Positions 9,401 to 21,800 of a stretch of 64,000 bases of DNA are shown here, in pieces (position 1 is the first letter of the stretch; the number at the start of each line of letters is the position of its first letter). The position numbers and the translations under genes were made by a program. The notes under the pieces are model-generated. The model searched no databases. It was given only the letters and a program-made list of their open reading frames with translations, and was not told the origin of the DNA. The stretch comes from Acytostelium subglobosum LB1 (Eukaryota; Evosea; Eumycetozoa; Acytosteliales; Acytosteliaceae). The DNA lies in NCBI RefSeq assembly GCF_000787575.1, contig NW_012236516.1, forward strand, positions 126,126 to 190,125. The letters are read 5' to 3'.

Positions 9401-12400
9401 ATGGGGCTGAGGTACTGTTGGTCCCCAAAAAGATGAGACCCAAGATCCATGGTCAAGACTTCAACATTTTCAGTGTTCGTGAGTTGCTCAACAAAGTGCC
9501 GGTGACCACTGTAGAGGACGCACTCATGTTGTTCGACTACTTGTATCCATTGTTCCAGATCAACCCCGATTACTTGTTGGATCTGAACTTGTTGGCCATG
9601 TATGGCGGAACATTGACGAAGTTTGCGCGCGCCAAGAAGGGCACCACCATCTACTACCTCTACACTGAGATGGCCTACACCATCTATCCCGAGCCCACGG
9701 CCTACGTCCATCCAGAGATCTCACTCAAGTTGGAAGAACTCCTTGAACAGCACAACAACCGCGCCAAAACCTTCAACTTCCAATCGGTGAATGAGGTTAC
9801 CATTCTCTATCGGCACGTACTCAAGAAATTGAATGGTAGATCACACGACTATGTGATGTCCAAGCTCAATCACCTGCTCCAGGTCTTCTTTGTTTGTGAT
9901 GATGGCGAGGTGGGCCTGTCAAACGAAGACAAGGCTGGGCTCACCAAGTTGGAGATCATCCCAGTGGGCACACCCGACCGATTCACCTTGCGACCAATCA
10001 CAGACTTCCACGATCATACCAATGAGGAGTTGGCACGCTTCGACATCCTGTTCCCCCCGGACCATGAGAACACCAGAGTGGAACATCTTCTGGAAGGCTA
10101 TGGATCTTAAGAAATCAATGGATCCCGACGAGTTGCTCAGACAATGCCAACTTTTCTCCGCTGACCACTCTGGTGACGCCTACCCCGCTGATGATCAACT
10201 GGTTGCCACCGCCACCTACCTGGTAAAGGCATTGGGTGGAAACAAACTCGTCGATCCCAATGTGCGTGAGCTTCACATCGTGCCGTGCAAGCCAAGCACG
10301 ATCCAAGGTGCCATGGCAGTCAGGGCATTCGCCACTCTCAATGAATCAGTTAATGATTACCAGCATTGGCCAAGGCAATACTTTACCGTGAGACTGCTTA
10401 GAACATTCCCAGTGCGATATCCCGAAGTTGGTCAAGAGGGAGAGCGTCATCCAGACACACCTTCGATGGCGGACTGTCGCGAACACCTTGACAATGTGTT
10501 GGACTTGGCAAGAGACCATTGGCGGTTGGAGAATGGTCTAAACAGTGCTTTCAACATCACTTTGTTGAACTATGCCATGCTCAATGTTGAGGGAGACAAT
10601 GAACTGGAGGAGTACTTTGCGAACAAGGACATCAAGATACCGGTGCCAGGCACGTCTATGTCCATCGCACCATCAGACATCGTCCTGGAGATTAATGATA
10701 TCTATCAGCCGTACTTCTACTCCTTCCGTCAACACTATGCCAAGTGTCACAATGTACTGTGCCAGCTGGGTGCAAACAGAAGCCTCACCTCTGCCATTGC
10801 GGTCAGGAAGATCAATGCCCATCCCACGCCCATCATACCACTTGCCAATTTACGTGCCATTCTCGGTCTGTTCGCCAAGTGCAACGAGAATGATTTGGAC
10901 CACCTCCTCACCAGCAAGAATGTACTTGCCCCAAAGGCCGAAGTACACAGTGCCAAATCTACCAAATGCAAGAGACTCGACCTGGAAAAGGTCAACCTCA
11001 TACATCCTAAACTGAACATCACCGTCCAGGACATTGGATCAGTGGTGGAGGAGATGTTGGACACTGACAAGTCGACCATCCATGATGCTACTGCCTACCA
11101 GACACAACTGAATGAGCGACTAAAGAATCCCATGATCGGACAGCTGACCAAGTTGATACTCGAGCTCGCTGAGAAGAAGTACAAGGAGGACATCATCCAG
11201 CATGTTATCACATTCATTGGCGTCGTCCAGATCCATCTTGCGACCATCCACTCAATCTTCACCTACAACGGCATGGACATCACCAAGGTGTCTGAAGGCT
11301 CGCGATATATCTATGATCCAAACAACTACACTCTGACCATCAGTAGAGACGTCAACCAGAATGAATGGATCGACATCATTTGCGACATCATCAAGAATGA
11401 GTTCAAAGTTGGCAGCCGCACCAACCTGTCCATTCTTTTCAATCCAAACATGGAAATGAATAATACGATCACTGTGATGAAGGCCATGTACAAGGACAAT
11501 GCTGAGCTATTCGATGATGTCCAGGTTGAGGCTGATCAGCTGAACCGACACACGGGCAATGGTGTGTACTACTCAGTCGACGGCACCAACTATGTTATGG
11601 ACCCCATCAACACGTTTGCTCAGGGCGATATGGCTTTGTACGCAGAGTACAACACAGATGTCATGATCAGTGTGGTCGTTGGTAAGCCAGTTCATCGCCT
11701 CTCGCACTTGGATGAGATAAAGTGTTATCATATTGGCGAATACATCGTGCCATCGTTCCATCTGTTCAAGATCACACCATTCCACACTGGCTACAAACAT
11801 CGGATGCAGAGAGTTGGACAGTTCATCAAAGAGCTCAAGTCATCGACTCTTCCAGAGGAATCCATTGAGTTTGCCCTCTACAGACTGAAGAACAACTGTC
11901 TGTCCATCACCGAGTTCAATCAGATTGGCGCCATGGTCAAGGAGATCAGCAAGCCCGATGTCCAACAATATCACAACCTTGGGGACGTAATTGTATTGCC
12001 TGACCTGTTGGCTCAAGGACTCAAGCCAGAGACTGCGCCAAAGACACCAATCGACGATACCTACCAAAAGGAAAGCAATATGATGAAGGCCAATATATAC
12101 TTCAGCCGAGCCAACAAGACACTGGATGAGCTCACAATCTGTCACACGTCCTATGCAGGTGTACTCGCTCACGATATCGTTCGTTGGTGTATCCTAGCAG
12201 TACTGATCAAGCAGGGTCTGCCATTCAACACCAAGTCCAAGTCACTACACAGTCTACTACATTCCCTTGGAACAGGTTTCAAACTTACAACAATCACCGA
12301 CATACTTTGGCTTGACAAACTCTACCTCGACTATGAAGATCCAGATTACAACGAATCGATGGAGCTTGACCTCGACAAAGATATAGTCACATGTGTTGCA

Positions 12401-12442
12401 ATAGCAAGAGATGCAATCGACATTACAAATACACTCTTATAA
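6478..12442 (+). pseudogene. Sacsin-like gene, 5'-truncated and frameshifted copy 1
   Basis: Homology to the intact sacsin-like gene starts near 6478 (TAILAHADMSHNLIDQ) at the level of its residue 950 or so and runs to a normal stop at 12442. Exon parts are 6478-7638, 7852-8839 and 8921-12442; the intron 7639-7851 sits where the intact copy has its second intron, while 8840-8920 (GTATGT...ATAG) is absent from the intact copy. It contains a sacsin-type Hsp90-like ATPase unit (MIQNAEDAGA, GRFGHGFNSSFN) and the same carboxy-terminal region. The frame changes near 7215-7235, near 7545-7560 and near 10055-10078, each by one base. The amino-terminal ATPase unit is missing. Codon use and protein-level conservation elsewhere are good, so decay is recent, or some shifts are sequencing errors. 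Confidence 0.8.
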
Positions 12443-12717
12443 TATAATATACTTACTTGTATATATAAATAAATAATTGTATAACTACTAAATGAGATAA
12501 TGAGTTTGGAAAGAACAGTGTGACCTTCATGAAGGTCATGTTATCTTGAGACCCAACACTAGTGTTGGGAAAGTATACTTCCAGGAATTGAAGAGATACA
12601 GATCTGTGGGAGAATGAATGAATGAATGAAAGGATAGTGTCTAGTTATAACTTAAATATATGTACATTCATATGTATTTATTATTATTATATATATATAC
12701 TGCTAATGTGTTAAGTA

Positions 12718-13944
12718 TTACTTCTTAACAACACTGCTCTTCCTTTGTAGCATACTATACTCGACAGTGACACCTGGTCCAAATGCCATTGTGATCAACT
12801 TATCCTCCTGGATGTTTTGCTTCTCCAAACGATCGGCCAACACAAAGAGCAGAGCGGTACAACCAAGGTTGCCATAGTTCCTCAGAGTGTCGTAGGAGTA
12901 CTCGAGGGCATCGGACTTCCAGCCCAATGCATTGAAGTTCTTGCCGACAGCCTCGAGAATGCGTGGGCCACCTGGATGGATGGCCAGAGCAGGACGCTCA
13001 CCGTCCTCCTCCTTCCAAAGTCTGTTGATGATGTTGCGGCCATTGCCTGTGGCAAAGTATTGATATAGAGCAGAGGCAACGTTCTTGGAGAGGGTCATGC
13101 AGTAGGAGCTCTCGCCGTCGAGGGCTGGGCGCAGACCGAGCAGGTGTTGTGAGTCGGGGACGACAGCGCCACCAGTCTTGGTGTACATCCACTCACCCTC
13201 TCTGTCAACGATGATACTGGCAGAGCCGTCGGCAAACAGTGTCTGGGCAACCATCAACTCCATGTCGCTGTGGGTAGTGTTGTATTGGGTGGTGGCGACC
13301 TCGCAGGCAACGACGAGTACGGCACCAGACAGACCACCACGGACGATATCACGAGCAAGACGGAGGCAGGATGCACCACAGAAGCAACCATTGTAGTTCA
13401 ACTCTTGCTTGCAGATGTCCTCGGACAGGCCCAACTCCTTGATGACGGCACAAGCAATGCCTGGCTCGCGCCAGCCACTGGTGCAGGTGGTGATGATATG
13501 TGTAATGTTACTCTTGTCCTTGCCCCACTTCTTGAGTGCGCGTTGGGCAGAGGCAACGGCGAGCTTGACAGCTGTGTGTTCGAAACAAGCCTCACGCTGG
13601 GCCATAGTTGGGTTGGCACCATCGGCAAAGATGTCGTATGGCATCACACCAACAGCCTCTGGGTAGTCCTCGGCCGAGACATCCTTGGGCAACAGGAATG
13701 GATGGACAGTGTGGCGCTGCTTGATATTGGAAGACTTGACAAAGGTCTCGAACATGGTAACTTGGGCATCGGTCCAACCATCTCTAACTCTGTCCTCTCT
13801 GCACTTCTCCAAAAAGTGTTCAGTTTGGATGGGCAATGGTACAGCAGTTGCCCAGGCAGCAATATGGGCCTCTGGTTGATGGTAGGTATTGGCAGAATCA
13901 TTGATTCTAAGGTTGGAGAGATCTGGATTAACTGGAATAGTCAT
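12718..13944 (-). CDS. Type III polyketide synthase (chalcone synthase-like), stand-alone, 408 aa
   Basis: A single-exon frame of 408 aa has the size and layout of a type III polyketide synthase, a homodimeric ketosynthase that extends a CoA starter with malonyl-CoA. The catalytic triad is in place: Cys187 in YNGCFCGAS (GCFAG in plants), His323 in AIHPGGPRIL and Asn359 in NYGNLGC. No acyl-carrier or fatty-acid synthase modules are attached, unlike the Steely FAS-PKS hybrids known from dictyostelids that make alkylresorcinol- and DIF-type compounds. The starter and product cannot be told from sequence. It lies between the two sacsin-like genes, antiparallel to both, convergent with copy 1 (275 bases apart). 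Confidence 0.92.
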   Translation of the reverse strand: MTIPVNPDLSNLRINDSANTYHQPEAHIAAWATAVPLPIQTEHFLEKCREDRVRDGWTDAQVTMFETFVKSSNIKQRHTVHPFLLPKDVSAEDYPEAVGVMPYDIFADGANPTMAQREACFEHTAVKLAVASAQRALKKWGKDKSNITHIITTCTSGWREPGIACAVIKELGLSEDICKQELNYNGCFCGASCLRLARDIVRGGLSGAVLVVACEVATTQYNTTHSDMELMVAQTLFADGSASIIVDREGEWMYTKTGGAVVPDSQHLLGLRPALDGESSYCMTLSKNVASALYQYFATGNGRNIINRLWKEEDGERPALAIHPGGPRILEAVGKNFNALGWKSDALEYSYDTLRNYGNLGCTALLFVLADRLEKQNIQEDKLITMAFGPGVTVEYSMLQRKSSVVKK

Positions 13945-13994
13945 ATTTAATTGTTTGATTAATTAATTAATTGATTGGATGTGATGAATAAATA

Positions 13995-14031
<37 letters not shown>

Positions 14032-15814
14032 ATGAATAAATAATTGTAATAGTACTTTGGTATAAATAATAAATAATTGATGTCTATGTTTAGAACTGAT
14101 TGAACGACTTAATGACTTTAAAGGAACCATCATTGTTGCCCTTTTTAAATCATTCGTCTTCTCATTCTGGCCCTGAACAAAGGTTACACAACCAGAGGCA
14201 ACTGTTCTGTTCATTCATGACACAGCCATCCAAAACCAGTGTTTGTTTGTTTGTTTGTTCTGAGCTGAGCGATGGAGACGATGATGAGCTGCTTGAGGGA
14301 GCGCGATGGAACAGTACGTTGAAGTCGATCCAGTGACCGGATCGAAATCACCCTGTTGCTGATGTTAGCTACCATGTGTGTTTGTTGTGTACACCTGACA
14401 CCCGATCGAAAAGGTCATCAACAATTGTTTGTTCTGAGTGGGTATGGTATGGTATGGTCATTAAATATATATATGTGTGAATGTATGCTTCGGGTGAGTG
14501 TGTGTGTGAAGAGGTGAGTGATCGTGAAGAATGATAGGTCGGGTGGACTAGTCATCACACAGTGTGAATATGGAAGCCATCTTCAAAGTATTCGCCAGCC
14601 ATCCACGCCCTTAAATTAGAAAGCCAACCCTTCAAACAGCAAGTAGGTATACCATGTACAAGCCCATATCTGACCCGCTTCCAATCTATCAAAAAATTAT
14701 TATTATTATTATTATTAATATTATCAGTACTGAGTTGTTTGTTTGTTGCCTGTGCAAAAATCATCCGATGTGAACAACCCCCTTTGTTCACATCTGTTGG
14801 GTGATCCGGCAATGGATCGTTCGTTTTCTATACCTCAACACCCCTCCTCAACTTGGTAACCGCAAGCTTTTAGAATAGACGCGTCATCCAGGGTGAATGG
14901 AATGACCACACTTGAACACACACTCACAAATAACTCTAACCCCCAAACGATTCTCTCACTATCACATACATTCACTCATATTAACATCTCATCACATCCG
15001 CTCACTTTTGATCAGTTTTGGGGACGACTTTGTTCACGTAGCTGTTTGTTGGTCACATGCCTCATCTTGGCAACCTTTGACAAACTTTGCACGAATATCA
15101 CCAGTTGTGAGATGTTGGTGATGTGCTCGAACACAACTTGGCTGCAGTAGTCAGTTACTTCTGCAGAATTTACGTGTATACTTATTATTATTATTATTAT
15201 CAAAAAACTATGTTTGATTGGTTACAAACTAACTAACTAACAAACTATAAGACTAAATACTTATTCAAAGGTGTCAGTACGTTTGAAACGAAACACAAAG
15301 TTAATAATCGTCGTGAAGAAAATGAAAGAATGAATGAATGATTGAATGAATGAACAAGAGATACGATTCATAGATAATCAGTGATACATCGTTGTTATCT
15401 TGGATATTGGTTGATTGATACCAAGATTGACTTATACGCGATCATCACATCACTCACACACATACTTCTACAATGTGGAGTCTTCACAATCAGCTGATCA
15501 GCAGCATCATAGCCTGATCTTTATGGCAATGGTTTTGATTGGTATTGGGCTGATGTGGCTCAAGTGTGAGCCAACTGATTTAAACCCATCCAGTGTGTGT
15601 GGAAAACTCATGAACAAATCCAATGACCTGCGACACCATCCAACAAACTCACTCTATTCACTTTGTTAACTTCCCAATGTGACTTGATCACATGTTATCC
15701 AATATTATCAACGAACATCATCATTCACATTCAATTAAATGTTATAATATCAATCAAATAATCAATCAATAAATCTATCCAATCAATCAATCAATCAATT
15801 CAATCATTTAACAA
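13945..15814. other. Intergenic region, 1.9 kb, no certain gene
   Basis: This separates the divergent PKS and intact sacsin-like genes and should hold both promoters. It contains a (GATT)n run (13996-14024), a (TTTG)n run (about 14243-14260), ATT runs at about 14697-14716 and 15180-15200, and (AATC)n runs just before 15815. Two short minus-strand stretches look faintly coding: about 14555-14700 (WKRVRYGLVHGIPTC) and 15012-15175, which follows an acceptor-like CTGCAG and reads FEHITNISQLVIFVQ. Neither links to a full gene, so they are not called. Confidence 0.5.
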
Positions 15815-18800
15815 ATGATACAAAATGAAATACCAGACTCTGAGGAGCTTGTATCTCACCAGCCCATATGGTCAGTGATCAAAGATCAGATGCGTTGGTA
15901 CTATGACTCAACCATTCTTCCAGAGATTGCCCAGGTATGTATATCACCCAACAACAATGTTCATTCAATCCAATCAATCAACTAACTAACTAACTGGACT
16001 CATTCATACATACAATTAGAATGCCGATGATGCATCTAGTAGTGAGATGTCTATAATACTTGATGATAAGTGTTATGGAACTGAACAGTTGATAACCAAG
16101 AAGCAGTATGGTGATAGGAACCCTGCTCCACTTCAAGGCCCAGCCTTGATAATTATGAATGATTCCATATTCGAGGAAAAGGATTGGAAGGGCATTGCAG
16201 AGAATGGCACCGGATCCAAACAGAAGGATGTCAACTCTGTTGGAAAGTTTGGCCGAGGCTTCAACTCTGTCTACCATCTCACCGACTGTCCCCAGATTGT
16301 CTCTGGAGAGAAGTTCTACTTCCCCGATGTGCTCGGCAAGTACTTCCCACCATCCGCCGCTGGCAATGGATTCAAACACGACTACTCTGTGCTCACAAGT
16401 CGTTGTGACCAGTTCCAACCATTCGAGGAGCGTGGTTGTGATAGGTCGGCCACGAGCTACCCTGGCACCATCTTCCGTCTGCCCCTCAGGACTGAGAAGA
16501 GCATCATTGGTGAGCCAAAGACTGTTGACGATGTCAGGGACTTGATCAATCGGTTCATCGAGATGGGTCCATACATCTTGCTATTCCTTCGCAATGTGAG
16601 GAAGTTAACCATTTGGATGGATGGCAAGGTCGTGTACAAGGTCGAGGTGCAGGCTGGTGATGATGTTGCTGCCAAGATCAATGTGATCAAACAGTTCATC
16701 CAGAGCATCACTGATCAGATACCAAAGAATGATGGTATCACACCTGACCAGGCAATGGATCAGTTCAGATTGTTGTTGGCCAAGCAGTCAAACTTCCCAG
16801 TTGAGCACTACCAGATCGGTATCAAGACCACCGACTACAGGTGTGAGTCATCACCAATGGAGTCCACAACAAACTGGTTGATCACTCTTGGTTATCATCA
16901 CTCAAAAAGGATCCAAAGTATTATCGATCATCCATCGATGAACGAGAACAAGTTGATACCAACTGGAGGCATTGCAACGCCGCTGACACTAGATCCCGAC
17001 TTCCGTGGCAGACTATTCTGTTACCTGCCCATTGGCAGCATGTCCACTCATCTACAAGTACATGTACATGGCTACTTCTACACATCAAGCTCACGTACCA
17101 ACATCATTATGTCTGAACATGATGACAAGAGTACTTCATCACAATTGGTCGATTGGAACAAGGTCATCCTCGATGAGATTGTCCCAACCTTGTATCATCA
17201 GAACTTGGTGCAGTTGAACAAGCTCTACCCTGAGAGGACGGACACATACCTCCTCTTCCCCACCAATGACACAAACACCGATGTTAGTCGTTTGAACAGT
17301 CCCACATTGGCCAAGATCATTGATGGACCATCACCATTGTTTGCCAATGAGTTTGCAACAGAGGAGGACAAGACCAAGAGATTCTTATTGAGAGACCTTC
17401 AATTGCTCAATGGCCTACCCCCATGTGCCCAGAGGGTACTGCGTGAGTGCAATGTACCATGCATACTCTTGCCCAACGACTTGTTGAAAGTACTCGAGAG
17501 TAATGATACATTCAGGAAACACCTCAATCATGTGTCCAAGGAGTATATCTGCACATTGCTCAAGACAACATCATCAACAATCTATGATGGTGACCTCCTC
17601 AAGTACCTCCTCCAAGTCGATACCAACTCCAACTCCAACTCCAACTCCAACAGCAACACCAGCTTGTTGCTCGACGTTCCAATCTTTGAGAATGTGAATG
17701 GACATGTGGTCTCTCTCAAGTCTGGCACCAACCTCTACTCAACAGAGAGTGATTGTGTGATGGATGTGCTGTCACCAATCATAGAGATGTCCAACACTAT
17801 GTTGTCCAAACAATGTTATCAGGACCTTGTTGATATCAACTGTTTATCAAACATCCAATCCCACTACAAGTTGTTGAACATCAACTATCCCACCCTGTTC
17901 TCATTGATTAGACAATGGTACTTTGGCAATGGTCGTCAAATTGAGTGTGATCCAGTCTCATCATTGGATATTGACAAGGTGTGGGCATTCATGTTGGAGA
18001 CTGTGAACATACCATTGTTCCAAGGCCACCTCTCATCAACATTGCTTGACTTGCCGATCGTTAGAACATCCAACTCATCAAAGTGGATCGCATTCAATCA
18101 TCCAAGAGCCATAAGTAGTTCAATGTTGGACGAGTCAATCCATGACTTGTTCTCCAAACTCAACTTCCACATCCTGGACTTCGCTTCCAACTCCAATTGC
18201 AACAACAACTCCAACAACATACTTTTGTCAACATACTTCCAGAGCCATGATACACGATCAATCATACTCAATCAACTTGATCACAATGAATTTGCCAACT
18301 TGGACCATCATAACAAGGAGTCAACATTCAAACTGTTCCTCCTCGACCCTAAATCGGAGTTCCGTGCATCCATGACTACACAACACAAGGTGCAACTATC
18401 AAAGTTGCCAATCTTTGACCTGTATCCCAACATGGAGGGTAGATTGTATTCCCCACTCTTTGGCACCGTCTACAGCTGTGAGGAGGACATTGGATTATAC
18501 ACAATCCATCTCACATCTTCATACTTTGTTCGACTCGATCAATCATATTTGGATTGTTGTCCACCCTCATCCAAGTCGATGTCCTTCTCAGAGTTCAATC
18601 AATCATGGATCCTGCCACACATTGATCAATTCCCAAGTGAACTACATCATCAGGCAATCACCCACTTGTTGGAGAACATCAAGGACTACCATATGAATCA
18701 AGTCAAGTCAATGAGGTTCGTCCCTGCTCATTCTTCAACGATTCATGGTGCCCCTCAATCAATGTATTTCTTCAACAAGGACACTGCCATTCTTAGCAAT

Positions 18801-21800
18801 GCCAACATGAATGATCTCCTAATTGATCAGGGATTGTGCACTGATGCCTATTCCGACCCATGGATGATCCTTACCGCCAAGGCAAAGTTGGACATCAATC
18901 GTATTCAAGACATTGCCAAGCACATTGCATCAACCAATGACAATGAGCTATATGATCAATTCATTGAGTTGTTGAGTTCAACAAACTCCAACTACACAGA
19001 CAATGAGTTGGCAACACTCTCCAACATTAATTGGATAAGAGTCGATCTGAGTGATCACAAAGTTGATGAGGGTGTCATACTCACCTCACTCAAGGTCATT
19101 CAAGGATCATCATCATTATCATCATCTTTCTCCAGCCCAAGTAATTGTGCTAGACCTGAGGATTGGCAACTATGTTTCACCAACAGAATGATTGCAGATC
19201 TACCAGCCAGCTTCTCAGAGCGACTCAAGTTAATACTATTCCATAGACCATCGTTGGAGATGGTGATCACTCATCTTGGTAACATCTCAGAACAGATGGA
19301 CGAGCATTCATTTGGCAACACTGCATCAGATCTTACACAGATCATTGACATCATCTACTTGGAGCTAAAGAAGCATATCCCAACATCTCCAACTATACTT
19401 GAACAGAGCTTGTCCAAGTTCAAGTGGATCTGGTGCGGCAGACACTTCACCACCGCAGACTCAGTGGCATTCAAGAGTCAGACTGACCTCACTCCATACT
19501 TATTCGAGATCTGTCCTGCACTCGGCCACCATCGTCCACTTTATGAACTGTTTGGTGTGCCAGAGAACTACAACCTGGAGCGATTCGTATTGGTGATCAA
19601 TGCCATTGAGAAGGAGAATAGCAAGGTGCCATTGCCCAAGGACAAATTGCAGGTGGTGCTTAACATCTTACAAGACATTGGTCAACAACCAAGACATCCG
19701 ATTGAGATATATGTGCCGGCGGACAATGGAGTACTTTATCCCAATAACCAGATACTCATTTGCAAAGGTGGAGACAAGCTGCCCGTTGGTCTACTCAACA
19801 ATGACTTCCACAAGATCAACGAAGCAATCTCAAACCTTGTCGCCAACAATCTTGGTATCATATCTGATCGACAACTTCTACATCATGGCGAGGAAGAAAA
19901 TGGCTTTGGTCAATATGTCAACCTACACACTGTATGTATCAATCAATCAATCAATCAATACATGTTATATTAACACTCACTCAATCAATCAATCAATCAA
20001 TCAAACAAATCCAGACATTGAAAAAGATACTCAAAGATGGATATGATGCTGGATCATTGATGGGAGAGATGATTCAGAATGCTGACGATGCTGAGGCCAC
20101 TCAAATGGACATTGTGATGGACTTGAATGATTATTCTTATTTGGTCAATCCTGAGAATGCCAAGGACTACCCAGCCAAATACTTTGATTTGCTTGGCCCA
20201 TCGATTACCTTTATCAACAATCGTCCAATGTCTCCACAGGACATCAAGAACATTCAAAGTGTTGGAGACTCTGTCAAGATGAATGATTCCTCATCAATTG
20301 GTCGCTTTGGTCATGGCTTCAACTCTGTCTTCAACATCACAGACATCCCATCCATGGTCGCCAACGAGCACATCTACTTCTTTGATGTTCATCAGAACCA
20401 TTTCGACCAGTCCAGCTACTTTGACAGCAACAAGAAGGGCAAGAAGTTCTCTTTTATCAACACTGCATATATCGACCCGATCCTTCTCGAGCCTTACAAG
20501 GCCTACAAGAACTTTGGTCTCGATCTCACATCACCATTCAATCAAACATTGTTCAGATTGCCCATGCGCAAGAGTGTCGATCCAATATTCTCATTCTCAG
20601 ATTGGACCAGATATGATAATATTGCCGGTCAAGAGATGGACGACAATGGCGAACAGCTGTTCCAACTGTTCATCAGCAATGTTGAGAAGTCCATGCTGTT
20701 CCTTCCCAACATCAGGACGATCAAATTCCACCGTATGGTCGATGGCACCACCACACTGATCCACTCTATCTGCAGGACTGATAGATCAACCAATCATGAT
20801 AATAATAATAATAATAGTAATAACAACAACAATAATAATAGTGTGCAACTATTAGTCAAGCCGATACTCGACAAGCTCGAGGGAACCGATTCCAACGACC
20901 CCACCGACTGGATTGCTATGAGGGAGTTCTTGATTGAGCCAGCCAAGATAACAAGGAAGTGGTTGATCGGTCGCCGTGTAGGAGGTCCAATGGCCACGGC
21001 ACTCTTCAGACAGTCCCTCAAACAAATTGGTCAGTTGGTCAATGCAAGAAAGCGACTGCCGATTGGTGGTGCGGCCATCCCAATTGGAGAGCACGATCAA
21101 CCTTTTGTTGGCCAGGTGTTCTCTACACTACCCACCAAAATCTTGACAGGTTTGGACGCTCACATTGATGGATACTTTGAGTTGCATTCCTCAAGGACAC
21201 TCATAGAAGACACCAATGCCTATCCAAAAGGAGTCAAGTTGGATGTGTCCAATCACACGCCAGTGAACATGGGAACGCTTTGGAACATGGTGTTGTTTGA
21301 AGACATAATTGCACCGATGATGGTCCAGTTGATGATTCATGCTCGAGATGAAGTTGAATACACTGGCACCATTGACAACTTCATGAGTTTATACGATCAC
21401 TTCCCGGATGTCAACAAGTGTCTGAAACCATTCACTCGCGTCATTGACAGGTTCTATGAGTTGGCAATCAATCAACAACTGTGCATCAGGATATCTGTCA
21501 ATGATGTGCCTTCATGGTTCAAGTCGACGGAGAACTCGCTCCATGTCTCCAATGACATGTTGACAGAGAAGACTCTCCCCATCATCAACACAATGTGCAA
21601 GTACAAAGCAGAGGTCTTGAGAGTGTCAACCAAGCTCCTGCCCAAGGATGCCAAGACACCACTCATTAATGGTCAATTATTCAGCCCCCAATCAGTTCGC
21701 AACTATCTATACACTGTGACCATCACACTTGTGGATGATGCACTATTGTTGTTTGATTACCTCGACAAACTCTTCCAAGTTGAGCCAGAGTCAATGGTTG

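Noticed and set aside
13270-13950. Long plus-strand open frame over the PKS gene
   Set aside because: Antisense shadow; the minus frame carries the full catalytic triad and family length.
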